A DNA stretch of 64,000 nt from Pseudomonas sp. 6D_7.1_Bac1 (GTDB taxonomy: Bacteria > Pseudomonadota > Gammaproteobacteria > Pseudomonadales > Pseudomonadaceae). The stretch is taken from contig NZ_JANLNW010000064.1 in NCBI RefSeq assembly GCF_025465945.1, positions 1 to 64,000 on the forward strand. Direction: 5' to 3'. The translations under genes were made by a program, and so were the position numbers. Below the pieces are notes generated by a model. The model saw only the letters and a program-made list of their open reading frames with translations. It did no database searches and was not told the origin of the DNA. Every line of letters starts with the position of its first letter. The first letter of the stretch is position 1. Positions 1-9,491 of this stretch are shown in pieces.

Positions 1-88
1 TATTTTCGTCCAATATTGGCGAGCCGCCCCGCCCCAAAAATGGACTGCGCGCAACTGACTGGGCCCCTTCCCCCGTTCGGAGCACGCC

Positions 89-685
89 ATGAGCAACAAC
101 AGTAAAACACAGCCCGAAACGGGCACCGCCGAACCGCACTTTCTCGGCACACGGATTCGTGGCCTGCGCAAACGGCGGGGCATGACCCTGGCGGAACTGG
201 CGCAATTGAGTGAACTGACAGCGGGCTATATCAGCCAGCTCGAACGCAACCTCGCCTACCCGTCGATCCCCGCGCTGTTCAACATCGCCCGCAGCCTGGG
301 CGTGACCATCCAGTGGTTCTTCGCCAGCGAAGCCAACACTGCGCCCGAAGACAACGGTTACGTGGTGCGTAAAAACAGCCGCATGAGCGTGCATTACGAA
401 GATGGCATCGTCGACCAGCTGTTGACCCCGCAACCCAACCGCCAGCTGGAAATGCTCCACTCACGCTTCCCGCCGGGCACCTACAGCCAGGAAAGCTACA
501 GCCACGAAGGCGAAGAAGCCGGCTATCTGCTGTCGGGCAGTTTCGAGTTGTGGGTCGGGGAACGTTATTTTCAGCTCAATGAAGGTGACAGCTTCAGCTT
601 TTCGAGCCAGGAACCCCACCGATATGGCAACCCGGGCGATGTAGATGCCGTGGTGGTCTGGGTGATTACGCCGCCAACCTTCTAA
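89..685 (+). CDS. XRE-family regulator with cupin sensor domain (PuuR-like)
   Basis: 198-residue transcription factor of the HTH-plus-cupin class that includes the polyamine regulator PuuR. The helix-turn-helix spans about residues 22-80 (GTRIRGLRKRRGMTLAELA onward, with a typical SQLERN recognition helix). A small-molecule-binding cupin barrel spans about 115-195 (EAGYLLSGSFELWVGE, then EPHRYGN). The ATG is preceded by GGAG at a good distance. It lies beside a gamma-glutamylpolyamine synthetase, a polyamine binding protein and a PuuB-like oxidase, so control of that set is likely. That role is inferred from context and family. Its stop overlaps the stop of the convergent AraC gene by 2 bases. 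Confidence 0.85.
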   Translation: MSNNSKTQPETGTAEPHFLGTRIRGLRKRRGMTLAELAQLSELTAGYISQLERNLAYPSIPALFNIARSLGVTIQWFFASEANTAPEDNGYVVRKNSRMSVHYEDGIVDQLLTPQPNRQLEMLHSRFPPGTYSQESYSHEGEEAGYLLSGSFELWVGERYFQLNEGDSFSFSSQEPHRYGNPGDVDAVVVWVITPPTF

Positions 686-1614
686 CGACGCACGCGCCCA
701 TTCGGCTGAGTGGCGCAAGTGCGCTTGAGGGTGTCACTCGGCAATTCCTTGAACAAGGCCCGGTAGCTGCTGGAAAACCGGCCAAGGTGCCAGAACGACC
801 AGTTCATCGCCACTTCGGCCACGGTCGTTTCCGTCGGTGTGCGGCTCAGCAGTTCACGACGCGCACTGTTGAGCCGGCGCAGGCGCAGCCACTGCGTTGG
901 CGCTATGCCAGTGTAGGTTTTGAACGCGTGTTGCAACTGGCGCAGTGAGACTTCGGCGACCTGTGAGAGCTCCAGCAAATTAAGATTCTCCTCCGGGGTG
1001 TCCGCTGCCCATTCACCGATCCGCCTCATGATCGTTCGCTCCCCTGCCCGACGCTGCAACGCCCCGCGATCCAGACAGACACACGCGTTGTCGAGAATGA
1101 ACAAGCAGTCGTCCAGCAGCTGCTGGGTCAGCGCTTCCTTGCTCGGCGGGTCGATGGTTTGCGACAACCGGGTCAGGGTTCCGCTCAGCCAGCGGCTGAA
1201 CAGCGCGTTCTGCTGAGAATTGAGCGGGGCCATGAACAAACCCTCCAGCCGCTCGACGCTCAGACCGTGGCGCTGAACGAACTCCGGGCCGAACACCACG
1301 GCCACTTCCTGGTAGTTCTCCGGAGTGATCCAGATGTTGCGGCTTTCGCCGTTCAACAGATAAAGCGCGTTGTCACTGCGGTCGAAACAGAACGCCAGCG
1401 AGCCCGGTGGCGCGCTGAAATTCTGCTCGACGCGGGTGTTCATGCACTCCTCGTAAATCTGCACCCCTTGCAGGTCCAGATAGCGCACCTGGCCTGCGAA
1501 ATGCCCGGGCGACATCTGCTGATAGTGCTGCACCCACCCAGGGGTCGCCCGTATCTGTTCGGCGACATCAGCGGTGTTGAAAGCCTGCACGTGCAAGGGG
1601 TTTGACTCTGTCAT
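682..1614 (-). CDS. AraC-family transcriptional regulator
   Basis: 310-residue AraC-type regulator. The C-terminal third carries the two-HTH DNA-binding domain (EENLNLLELSQVAEVSLRQL, then TPTETTVAEVAMNWSFWHLG and FSSSYRALFKELPSD). The N-terminal about 200 residues form a sensor domain resembling that of EutR-like regulators. I place the start at the ATG at 1614 (MTESNPL) with AGG upstream, rather than the GTG six codons earlier. It is transcribed away from the glutamine-synthetase-like gene, from which it is separated by about 170 bp. That shared gap is where a controlled promoter would sit. The effector is unknown, and amine or polyamine is only a contextual guess. Confidence 0.85.
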   Translation of the reverse strand: MTESNPLHVQAFNTADVAEQIRATPGWVQHYQQMSPGHFAGQVRYLDLQGVQIYEECMNTRVEQNFSAPPGSLAFCFDRSDNALYLLNGESRNIWITPENYQEVAVVFGPEFVQRHGLSVERLEGLFMAPLNSQQNALFSRWLSGTLTRLSQTIDPPSKEALTQQLLDDCLFILDNACVCLDRGALQRRAGERTIMRRIGEWAADTPEENLNLLELSQVAEVSLRQLQHAFKTYTGIAPTQWLRLRRLNSARRELLSRTPTETTVAEVAMNWSFWHLGRFSSSYRALFKELPSDTLKRTCATQPNGRVRR

Positions 1615-1787
1615 GGAATGACCTGTGCGCACTTTTTTGGTGCGTTCTAGTTCTGCTTAAAGTGGATAGATGGAACGAAACGCCTCGCCCAAGATAGTCG
1701 TCAACGCGCTACAGGGGAAGTCTCTTGCCGCTTGTACGGGATGCAGAGAAACACTCTGGCGCTGATAAAACCAACAACGAGGTCTTT

Positions 1788-3146
1788 ATGAATGCCCCTT
1801 TCGATCAGCTGTACACATGGCTGAAAGATCACAAGATTACCGAAGTCGAATGCGTGGTCAGTGACCTGACCGGCATTGCACGCGGCAAAATTGCACCCAC
1901 CAACAAGTTCCTGCATGAGCGAGGCATGCGCCTGCCGGAAAGTGTGTTGTTGCAAACGGTAACCGGGGATTTTGTCGACGACGACATCTACTACGACCTG
2001 CTCGACCCGGCTGATATCGACATGGTTTGCAAGCCCGTTGCCGACGCCGTTTATGTGGTGCCTTGGGCCATCGAACCGACCGCCATCGTGATTCACGACA
2101 CCTTCGACAAGCTCGGCAATCCGATCGAACTGTCGCCGCGCAACGTGTTGAAGAAAGTCCTGAAACTCTACGCTGACAAGGGCTGGCAGCCTATCGTCGC
2201 GCCGGAAATGGAGTTCTACCTGACCCAACGCTGCGAAGACCCGGACTTGCCACTCAAGGCCCCCTTGGGCCGTTCCGGTCGAGCCGAAAGCGGTCGTCAG
2301 TCGTTCTCCATCGACGCGGCCAACGAATTTGATCCGCTGTTCGAAGACGTCTACGACTGGTGCGAACTGCAAGGTCTGGACCTCGACACGCTGATCCACG
2401 AAGACGGCCCGGCCCAGATGGAAATCAACTTCCGTCACGGTGACGCGCTGGATCTGGCCGACCAGATCACCGTGTTCAAGCGCACCCTGCGCGAAGCGGC
2501 GCTCAAGCACAACGTTACCGCCACCTTCATGGCCAAGCCCATTGGCGATGAGCCGGGTAGCGCGATGCACTTGCACCAGAGCGTGGTCGACATCGCTACC
2601 GGCAAGCCGATCTTCGCCACAGACGACGGTCAGATGAGCGAGCTGTTCCTGCACCACATCGGCGGCCTGCAAAAGTACATTCCAAAACTGCTGCCGATGT
2701 TCGCGCCCAACGTCAACTCGTTCCGCCGCTTCCTGCCGGACACCTCGGCACCGGTCAACGTCGAATGGGGCGAAGAAAACCGCACCGTTGGTTTGCGTGT
2801 GCCGACCTCAAGCCCCGACGCCATGCGCGTGGAAAACCGCCTGCCGGGCGCCGATGCCAACCCGTACCTGGCCATTGCCGCCAGCCTGTTGTGCGGTTAC
2901 CTGGGCATGATCGAACGCATCGATCCGAGCGCACCAGTGCAGGGCCGAGCCTATGAGCGACGCAACCTGCGCCTGCCGATCACCATCGAGGATGCGCTGG
3001 CGCACATGGAAGACTGCCCGACCATCGAGCGTTATCTGGGGACCAAATTCGTGCGCGGCTACGTCGCCGTCAAACGCGCCGAACACGAAAACTTCAAGCG
3101 GGTGATCAGTTCCTGGGAACGGGAGTTCCTGTTGCTGAGCGTCTGA
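1788..3146 (+). CDS. Glutamine-synthetase-family gamma-glutamylpolyamine synthetase (PuuA/SpuI-like)
   Basis: 452-residue member of the glutamine synthetase superfamily. Members beside polyamine uptake and PuuB genes ligate glutamate to putrescine or another amine, the first step of the gamma-glutamylation route. Visible family features are the N-terminal beta-grasp segment (VECVVSDLTGIARGK), the catalytic Glu region (APEMEFYL), GSAMHLHQSV for ATP/metal binding, and the EENRTVGLRVP motif near residue 325. The ATG at 1788 has GAGG seven bases upstream, and an upstream in-frame start at 1725 lacks this. The downstream neighbours are a PotF-like binding protein and an FAD amine oxidase. Substrate choice among putrescine, spermidine and other amines cannot be read from sequence. 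Confidence 0.85.
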   Translation: MNAPFDQLYTWLKDHKITEVECVVSDLTGIARGKIAPTNKFLHERGMRLPESVLLQTVTGDFVDDDIYYDLLDPADIDMVCKPVADAVYVVPWAIEPTAIVIHDTFDKLGNPIELSPRNVLKKVLKLYADKGWQPIVAPEMEFYLTQRCEDPDLPLKAPLGRSGRAESGRQSFSIDAANEFDPLFEDVYDWCELQGLDLDTLIHEDGPAQMEINFRHGDALDLADQITVFKRTLREAALKHNVTATFMAKPIGDEPGSAMHLHQSVVDIATGKPIFATDDGQMSELFLHHIGGLQKYIPKLLPMFAPNVNSFRRFLPDTSAPVNVEWGEENRTVGLRVPTSSPDAMRVENRLPGADANPYLAIAASLLCGYLGMIERIDPSAPVQGRAYERRNLRLPITIEDALAHMEDCPTIERYLGTKFVRGYVAVKRAEHENFKRVISSWEREFLLLSV

Positions 3147-3170
3147 CGGCACGTCAGATAAAGCATGAAA

Positions 3171-3278
3171 CCTGTGGGAGCGAGCAGGCTCCGGGCGGCG
3201 TTCCGACGATGACGGTGCATGAGTCAATGTTGATGTGACTGCCATGTCCTCATCGCGAGCAGGCTCGCTCCCACAAGG
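3171..3278. repeat. REP/BIME-like inverted pair
   Basis: Two inversely oriented copies of a GC-rich palindromic unit sit in the 216-bp gap between the synthetase and binding-protein genes. The left arm begins CCTGTGGGAGCGAGCAGG and the right arm ends CCTGCTCGCTCCCACAAGG when read as its partner (CGAGCAGGCTCGCTCCCACA on the plus strand). Such pairs in Pseudomonas intergenic regions are REP doublets mobilised by RAYT enzymes. They can also stabilise or terminate transcripts, so the operon may be split here. Confidence 0.7.
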
Positions 3279-3362
3279 ACAGCACTTGACTGACCGGCAG
3301 TAGCGCCCGGTGCAACAAACAAATCCAACACATCGAAAACAATCATTCAAAGGGGTGTCGAA

Positions 3363-4451
3363 ATGCGTCTATTGAAATCAGTTGTTCCCGCAGCGCTTGC
3401 GCTGTTGTGCAGTGTCGGCGCGCAAGCGCAGCCGAGCGTCAGTGTGTACAACTGGACCGACTATATCGGTACGACCACCCTCGCCGACTTCCAGGCGAAA
3501 ACCGGTATCAAGGTCATCTACGACGTATTCGACTCCAACGAAACCCTGGAAGGCAAACTGCTCGCCGGGCGTACCGGGTATGACGTGGTGGTGCCTTCCA
3601 ACCACTTCCTGGCCCGTCAGGTCAAAGCCGGGGCGTTCCTCAAACTGGACCGCTCGCAGCTGCCGAACTGGAAAAACCTCGACCCTAAATTGCTGACGCT
3701 GCTGGAGAAGAACGACCCGGGTAACGAACACTCGGTGCCGTACCTGTGGGGCACTAACGGCATCGGTTACAACGTCGACAAGATCAAGCAAGTGCTGGGC
3801 ATCGATCACATCGATTCCTGGGCCGTGCTGTTCGAACCGGAAAACCTGAAAAAGCTCACCCAATGCGGCGTGTCGATGATGGATTCGGCGGATGAAGTGT
3901 TCCCGGCGATCCTCAACTACATGGGCATGGACCCACGCAGCTCGAATGTCGAAGACTACAAAAAAGCCGAAGCCAAGCTGCTGACGCTGCGTCCGTACAT
4001 CACCTACTTCCACTCCTCCAAGTACGTGTCGGACCTGGCCAACGGCGACATCTGCATCGCGTTCGGCTATTCGGGGGACGTGTTCCAGGCAGCGAACCGC
4101 GCCAAGGAAGCGAAGAACGGCGTGAACATCGCCTATGCGATTCCCAAGGAAGGCAGCAACCTGTGGTTCGACTTGCTCGCCGTGCCCGCTGACGCCAGCA
4201 ATGCCAAGCAAGCCCACGAATTCATCAACTACCTGCTGGAGCCAGAGGTGATCGCCAAAGTCAGCGCCACCGTCGGTTACGCCAACCCCAACCCTGCGGC
4301 CAAGCAGTTCATGGACGCGGAGCTGGTGAACAACCCTGAGGTTTACCCCTCCCAGGCGGTGCTGGACAAGCTGTACATCTCGACCACGCCGACACCGGAA
4401 ATCATGCGTCTGATGACCCGGTCCTGGAGCAAAGTGAAGTCCAACAAATGA
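3363..4451 (+). CDS. Polyamine ABC transporter substrate-binding protein (PotF/SpuD/SpuE-like)
   Basis: 362-residue periplasmic binding protein. A cleavable signal peptide (MRLLKSVVPAALALLCSVGAQA) is followed by the hallmark VYNWTDYIG of spermidine/putrescine binding proteins. Further family segments are DVFDSNETLEGKLLAG, YDVVVPSNHF, PYLWGTNGIGYN and GDICIAFGYSGDV. AAGGGG lies eight bases before the ATG. It captures a polyamine in the periplasm for an ABC importer, but no permease or ATPase gene lies nearby, so it must use a transporter encoded elsewhere or act in sensing. Its TGA overlaps the next ATG by four bases, indicating translational coupling to the oxidase. Confidence 0.9.
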   Translation: MRLLKSVVPAALALLCSVGAQAQPSVSVYNWTDYIGTTTLADFQAKTGIKVIYDVFDSNETLEGKLLAGRTGYDVVVPSNHFLARQVKAGAFLKLDRSQLPNWKNLDPKLLTLLEKNDPGNEHSVPYLWGTNGIGYNVDKIKQVLGIDHIDSWAVLFEPENLKKLTQCGVSMMDSADEVFPAILNYMGMDPRSSNVEDYKKAEAKLLTLRPYITYFHSSKYVSDLANGDICIAFGYSGDVFQAANRAKEAKNGVNIAYAIPKEGSNLWFDLLAVPADASNAKQAHEFINYLLEPEVIAKVSATVGYANPNPAAKQFMDAELVNNPEVYPSQAVLDKLYISTTPTPEIMRLMTRSWSKVKSNK

Positions 4452-5761
4452 ATCAGGCAATGGCTATGAACCCGTCGACGGAACACGCCCGCTCCTATTA
4501 CAACGCCTCGGCCAAAGCGATGGTGCAACACCCGACGCTGATGTCGGATCTTGCGGCCGATGTCTGCGTGATTGGCGGCGGTTTTACCGGCGTGAACACG
4601 GCCATTGAGCTGGCCCAGCGCGGGCTCTCGGTGATTCTGCTGGAGGGCCGGCGGATCGGCTGGGGCGCCAGCGGCCGCAACGGCGGGCAGTTGATCCGTG
4701 GCATTGGCCATGATGTATCGGGCTTTGCCCGCTACGTCGGCCAGGAGGGCGTGCGCTACCTGGAGCGTGCGGGCATTGAATCGGTCGAGGTGGTGGGCAA
4801 TCGCGTCCGCCAGCACGGCATCGACTGCGACCTGCGTTGGGGCTTCTGCGAGCTGGCCAATACACCCGCACAGTTCGCCGCATTTCAGGTTGAACAGCAA
4901 ACCCTGAACGCCCAGGGTTATGCCCACGAAACCCGCCTCGTCAGACCCGAAGACATGCGCCAGGTGGTGAATTCCGGTGTTTACGCCGGCGGCCTGGTGG
5001 ACATGGGCTCCGGCCATCTGCACCCACTCAATCTGGTACTCGGCGAGGCTCGGGTCGCCGAGTCGCTGGGGGTGCGGATCTTCGAGCAAAGCCCGGTGCT
5101 GGAGATCATCCATGGCAGCACCGTACAGGTTCGTTGCGCGAGCGGCACGGTGCGCGCCGGCAGTCTGGTGTTGGCCTGCAATGCGCATCTGGAGGAGCTT
5201 GAGCCAAAGCTCAGCGGCAAGGTGCTGCCGGCGGGCAGCTACATCATCGCCACCGAGCCGTTATCGGCGCAGGCTGCCGCCGAGTTGATTCCGCAGAATC
5301 TGGCACTGTGCGATCAGAAGGTCGGTCTCGACTACTACCGGCTTTCGGCAGACCGGCGCCTGCTGTTTGGTGGCGCCTGTCACTATTCGGGGCGCGATCC
5401 AGCGGATATCACTGCCTACATGCGCCCGCACATGCTCAAGGTGTTCCCACAACTGGCCAACGTGCGCATCGACTATCAATGGGGCGGCCGAATTGGCATT
5501 TCTGCCAACCGCTTCCCTCAGGTCGGGCGTTTGCCAGAGCACCCGAATGTGTTTTACGCCCAGGGTTATTCGGGGCATGGTCTTAACGTCACGCACTGGA
5601 CTGCGCGCTTGCTGGGCGAGGCGATTCACGCCGGGCACAGCCAGGGTATGGATGTATTCAGCGCCGTGCCGCACATTACCTTTCCAGGTGGACGCGCCTT
5701 GCGCACGCCGCTCCTGGCATTGGGCATGTTGTGGTATCGCCTGCGTGAAATGCTTGGTTGA
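4448..5761 (+). CDS. FAD-dependent amine oxidoreductase (PuuB-like, DAO family)
   Basis: 437-residue flavoprotein of the D-amino-acid-oxidase/glycine-oxidase superfamily. The N-terminal Rossmann motif is DVCVIGGGFTGVNTAIELAQ with the trailing acidic residue in ILLEG, followed by GRRIGWGASGRNGGQ, which is typical of PuuB and related gamma-glutamylputrescine oxidoreductases. The C-terminal segment YAQGYSGHGLNVTHWTA closes the FAD site. The expected reaction is oxidative deamination of the gamma-glutamylated polyamine made by the upstream synthetase, giving an aldehyde, ammonia and H2O2. It is translationally coupled to the binding protein. Assignment to PuuB rather than another DAO-family amine oxidase rests on context. 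Confidence 0.85.
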   Translation: MNQAMAMNPSTEHARSYYNASAKAMVQHPTLMSDLAADVCVIGGGFTGVNTAIELAQRGLSVILLEGRRIGWGASGRNGGQLIRGIGHDVSGFARYVGQEGVRYLERAGIESVEVVGNRVRQHGIDCDLRWGFCELANTPAQFAAFQVEQQTLNAQGYAHETRLVRPEDMRQVVNSGVYAGGLVDMGSGHLHPLNLVLGEARVAESLGVRIFEQSPVLEIIHGSTVQVRCASGTVRAGSLVLACNAHLEELEPKLSGKVLPAGSYIIATEPLSAQAAAELIPQNLALCDQKVGLDYYRLSADRRLLFGGACHYSGRDPADITAYMRPHMLKVFPQLANVRIDYQWGGRIGISANRFPQVGRLPEHPNVFYAQGYSGHGLNVTHWTARLLGEAIHAGHSQGMDVFSAVPHITFPGGRALRTPLLALGMLWYRLREMLG

Positions 5762-5805
5762 GGCACCTGGTCTTTACTTCAGTAATGACTGAGGAGCTTC
5801 GTGCA

Positions 5806-6321
5806 ATGGCCACGATCGAACTGCACCGCGCACAACGGGACGAACTGGACTGCATCGAAAACCTGATGCAGTTCTACATGTACGACTTCAGCGAATGGCT
5901 GCCGCTGAAGATCGGCGCCCATGGTTTTTTCAATATTCAGCCAAAACTCGACTACTGGAGAAAGCCTGCGACGCAGCCGTTCCTGATCAAGGTTGACGGG
6001 GACATCGCCGGGTTTGTGACGGTTGACGACGAGGTTCGTTTTGACGACGTGCAGTACAACATCGGCTATCTTTTCGTCAGCCGCCACTATCGAGGTCTTG
6101 GCGTCGGGAAGTTTGTGGTGTCTGCCCTGCTCCAGCAGCTTCCCGGCCAGTGGCAGATTTTCCACATCGACGCCAACCAGCCGGCGCAGATGTTTTGGGC
6201 CAAGGTCATCCCGGAACTGACCCAGGGTGAGTTCACTCGCCACCAACTGACTGTCGACGGTTACCCGTGCACGCTGTTCAAGTTCCGCTACCTGGCGAAT
6301 CAAGCAGCCTTCAGGCAGTGA
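5806..6321 (+). CDS. GNAT-family N-acetyltransferase
   Basis: 171-residue acetyltransferase. The acetyl-CoA pyrophosphate loop is VSRHYRGLGVGKFVVSALL (Q/RxxGxG/A form). The preceding strands include FLIKVDGDIAGFVTV. The start at 5806 (MATIELHRAQ) is chosen because GAGGAG stands seven bases upstream; an earlier in-frame start at 5758 overlaps the oxidase stop without such a site. It follows the amine oxidase by about 45 bp, so it is probably co-transcribed and may acetylate an amine. The substrate is not identifiable. Confidence 0.8.
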   Translation: MATIELHRAQRDELDCIENLMQFYMYDFSEWLPLKIGAHGFFNIQPKLDYWRKPATQPFLIKVDGDIAGFVTVDDEVRFDDVQYNIGYLFVSRHYRGLGVGKFVVSALLQQLPGQWQIFHIDANQPAQMFWAKVIPELTQGEFTRHQLTVDGYPCTLFKFRYLANQAAFRQ

Positions 6322-6413
6322 ATGATGCTGGCAATGACTGGCGTACTGCCGTCGCTGCGTCCAGACTCTGGTCACTAGCCGATCCCCTGCGCTGACGATT
6401 CGAGGCCCTGTGC

Positions 6414-7211
6414 ATGCTGCTTTTCCTGTTACCTCAGGCTGACTACGACCCCACCGAAAGCAGCGTGCCCTGGCAGGCCTTGCACGACGCCGGGATCGAG
6501 GTGCGTTTTGCGACGCCGCACGGTTTGCCGGCCTATGCCGACGCGCGCCTGGTGGACATCGGTTTCGGGCCGCTGAATTCGCTGCTGATGACCCGCAGGG
6601 AGGATCTTCAGCATTACGCCGCCATGACCGCCGACGAGAGTTTTCGCTCACCCATGGCCTACGCCGGGGTAGACCCCGAGCAGTTCGAGGGGCTGGTGAT
6701 CCCCGGCGGCCATGCCAAGGGCATGCGCAGCTTGCTGGAATCCGAAGCTGCACGGCGGATCGTCCGGCACTTCTTTGATGCAGAGAAACCGGTCGCGGCG
6801 GTCTGCCACGGCGTATTGCTGCTGGCCCGTACGCCGGATGCCGACAACGCACGCTCGGTGCTGCACGGACGCAAGGTGACCGCGTTGCTGGCCAACACCA
6901 TGGAGTTGCCCGCCTGGCTGGTCACGGCCCCCTGGCTCGGCCGTTACTACCGCACGTACCCGCAAACGGTGCAGGCCGAAGTCACAGCAGCATTGGCCCG
7001 GCCGAACGACTTCCTGCCAGGGCCACTGTTCCCGCAGCGTGATTCGGCCGACAAGCCACAACGCGGGTTTACCGTACGCGACGGCAACCTGCTGACCGCA
7101 CGCTGGCCGGGGGATTGCCACCGCTTTGCAGCGGAACTGGTCAGCATGGTGCGCCAGACTCGCGGTATTCAAACCCCGAGCCGGGCCGACTGGAAAGTCG
7201 GCATGCATTGA
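6414..7211 (+). CDS. DJ-1/PfpI-family type 1 glutamine amidotransferase-like protein
   Basis: 265-residue protein of the DJ-1/PfpI/ThiJ superfamily. The oxyanion-hole motif LVIPGGHAKGM stands near residue 95, and the nucleophile elbow VAAVCHGVLLLAR places Cys131 as the reactive thiol, with His132 next to it. Family members include Hsp31-like glyoxalases or deglycases and hydratases acting on reactive carbonyls. The length exceeds simple DJ-1 (about 190 residues) because of an extended C-terminal part (GPLFPQRDSADKPQRGFTVR onward). GAGG lies nine bases ahead of the ATG. As the last gene of the amine set it could deal with aldehydes from amine oxidation, which is inference. Confidence 0.8.
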   Translation: MLLFLLPQADYDPTESSVPWQALHDAGIEVRFATPHGLPAYADARLVDIGFGPLNSLLMTRREDLQHYAAMTADESFRSPMAYAGVDPEQFEGLVIPGGHAKGMRSLLESEAARRIVRHFFDAEKPVAAVCHGVLLLARTPDADNARSVLHGRKVTALLANTMELPAWLVTAPWLGRYYRTYPQTVQAEVTAALARPNDFLPGPLFPQRDSADKPQRGFTVRDGNLLTARWPGDCHRFAAELVSMVRQTRGIQTPSRADWKVGMH

Positions 7212-7226
7212 CGGTGACCGGGCGTC

Positions 7227-9491
7227 TCACCCGCGCCCGCTGACCGACCACCAGCGCGGCAGCAACTGCTGAACCTTGCTTTCGCCAAAGCGATCATCGA
7301 TCAACATCACGACGCCTTGATCCTGTTGGGTGCGGATCACCCGTCCGGCGGCTTGCACCACCTTCTGCACACCGGGAAACAGGTAGGTGTAGTCGTAACC
7401 GGCACCAAAGATCGCGGCCATACGCTGTTTCAGTTGCTCGTTCACCGGGTTCAGTTGCGCCAATCCCAAGGTCGCGATGAAGGCCCCGATCAGCCGTGAA
7501 CCTGGCAAGTCGATACCTTCACCAAACGCCCCGCCCAACACCGCAAAGCCGATGCCTTGGCTGGCTGGCGTGAACTGTTGAAGGAACTCCTGACGCCGGG
7601 CTTCGTCCATGCCACGTGACTGTGACCACTGGTTGATCTGCGGCCACGTCTCGGCGAACAACTGCGCCACTTGTTGCAGATAATCAAAGCTGCTGAAAAA
7701 CGCCAGGTAGTTGCCGGGGCGCTCCATGAACTGTCGGGCCATCAGCTCGACAATCGGCCCAAGCGAGGCTTGCCGGTGCACGAACCGGGTGGAGATCCGG
7801 CTGACGATCTGCACCTTGAGCTGTTCGGCGCTGAACGGCGACTCGACGTCGATCCACACCGTGGTCGCCGGCAACCCGAGCAAGTCGGCGTAATAGCGCT
7901 GCGGACTCAAGGTCGCGGAAAACAGCACCGTACTGCGTGCCGCCGTCAGACGCGGGCGGATAAAGCCGGCCGGTACCACGTTGCGCAGGCACAGCTGCGA
8001 CAGGCTGCGCGTGCTACTGAGGTCACGCTTGCTGATGTCGAACAGGAAGTGCTCATCGAACAGCTCGGCCACCCGACCAAATTGCAACGCGTCGAAGTAG
8101 AAGCCCTGCAACGCAGCGTCCAGCCCTTGCGGGTGATCGTTGAGGTAATCGCCGATAGCCGCCGTGCAGAGCGACAGTGCCTGCAACAATTTGTCCGGGG
8201 CCTTGGCGTAGGCCTGATAAGGGCCGATTTGTTCTTTGTGCAGCGCATTCCATTCGCGGTTGACCCGCTGCAAGCCCTTTTTCAGAACCTCGGGGGCGCT
8301 TTTACGCACTGCATTCAGGGTGAATTGATCGAGGCTGGCGCTGTACATCTGCCGGCCGCGCTCCACCAGGTTATGGGCCTCGTCCACCAGCACCGCGACC
8401 TTCCACTGGTTGGCCTGGGCCAAACCGAACAACAACGCACTGAAGTCAAAATAGTAGTTGTAGTCGGCAACCACCACGTCGGCCCAGCGGGCCATTTCCT
8501 GACTCAGGTAATACGGACACACCTGATGTTCCAGGGCAATCTGGCGCAGCGCTGCCTGATTAAGCAGTGTCACCTGACTCGCCGCCTCACGGGCCGCCGG
8601 CAAACGGTCGTAAAAGCCCTTCGCCAACGGGCAGGATTCGCCGTGGCAGGCTTTGTCCGGGTGCTCGCAGGCTTTGTCGCGAGCAATCATCTCAAGCACT
8701 CGCAACGGTAAACCGTCGCTGCCGTCGACGATCACCTGGGTCGCATCCAGCGCCAGTTTGCGCCCGGGCGTCTTGGCCGTGAGGAAGAACACCTTGTCCA
8801 GTTGCTGCGGCGCCAACGCCTTGAGCATCGGAAACAGCGTGCCCACCGTCTTGCCGATGCCGGTCGGCGCCTGAGCCATCAGGCAGCGACCGGTGCTGAC
8901 CGCTTTGAACACCGATTCGGCGAGGTTACGTTGCCCCGGCCGAAAGTCCGGGTACGGGAAACGCAACACCTGCGCTGCCTGATTACGCGCTTCACGATGA
9001 GCCATTTCCTGTTCGGCCCACTGCAGAAACAGCCCGCAGTGCAACGTGAAGAAGCGCTCGAGCTCCACCGCGCTCCAGGTTTCGACCAGGCTGGTTTCCT
9101 TTTCGCTGACAATGTCGAAATACACCAGTGCCAGATTGATCTCGGCCAATTGCAGCTTCTGGCACATCAACCAGCCGTAGATTTGCGCCTGCGCCCAATG
9201 CAACTGACGATGGTTGGCCGGCATCCGCTCAAGTTCGCCACGATAAGTCTTGATTTCTTCGAGGCGGTTCTGGCCGGGGTCATAACCGTCCGCCCTGCCC
9301 CTGACCTTCAACTGCCGATATTCGCCTTCAAGGGCGACTTCGTTTTGATAGGTCTCGCTGCGCCGCGAAGCGACAGTACGATGGCCAACAATGCCTTCCA
9401 GGGCGGTCGGCGACGGGGTGAAGCGCAGGTCGAGGTCACCGACCTTGGCGGTAAACTCGCACAACGCACGCACCGCAACGCTATAGCTCAC
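7227..9491 (-). CDS. PD-(D/E)XK nuclease fused to XPD/DinG-type Fe-S DNA helicase
   Basis: 754-residue two-domain enzyme. Residues 1-170 carry a Cas4/RecB-like nuclease signature: GRADG (Asp68), EIK (Glu79, Lys81) and QAQIY (Gln101, Tyr105). From about 180 follows a superfamily 2 helicase with Walker A APTGIGKT (208-215), a four-cysteine insert typical of XPD/DinG iron-sulfur helicases (CEHPDKAC, GESC and VCPYY), DEAH in VLVDEAHNL, and C-terminal QAAGRVIRTQQDQGVV. The GTG start at 9491 overlaps the FAN1 stop as GTGA, so the two are coupled. An upstream TTG at 9563 would lie inside FAN1 and is disfavoured. A role with FAN1 in processing crosslinked or flapped DNA is likely but inferred. Confidence 0.85.
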   Translation of the reverse strand: MSYSVAVRALCEFTAKVGDLDLRFTPSPTALEGIVGHRTVASRRSETYQNEVALEGEYRQLKVRGRADGYDPGQNRLEEIKTYRGELERMPANHRQLHWAQAQIYGWLMCQKLQLAEINLALVYFDIVSEKETSLVETWSAVELERFFTLHCGLFLQWAEQEMAHREARNQAAQVLRFPYPDFRPGQRNLAESVFKAVSTGRCLMAQAPTGIGKTVGTLFPMLKALAPQQLDKVFFLTAKTPGRKLALDATQVIVDGSDGLPLRVLEMIARDKACEHPDKACHGESCPLAKGFYDRLPAAREAASQVTLLNQAALRQIALEHQVCPYYLSQEMARWADVVVADYNYYFDFSALLFGLAQANQWKVAVLVDEAHNLVERGRQMYSASLDQFTLNAVRKSAPEVLKKGLQRVNREWNALHKEQIGPYQAYAKAPDKLLQALSLCTAAIGDYLNDHPQGLDAALQGFYFDALQFGRVAELFDEHFLFDISKRDLSSTRSLSQLCLRNVVPAGFIRPRLTAARSTVLFSATLSPQRYYADLLGLPATTVWIDVESPFSAEQLKVQIVSRISTRFVHRQASLGPIVELMARQFMERPGNYLAFFSSFDYLQQVAQLFAETWPQINQWSQSRGMDEARRQEFLQQFTPASQGIGFAVLGGAFGEGIDLPGSRLIGAFIATLGLAQLNPVNEQLKQRMAAIFGAGYDYTYLFPGVQKVVQAAGRVIRTQQDQGVVMLIDDRFGESKVQQLLPRWWSVSGRG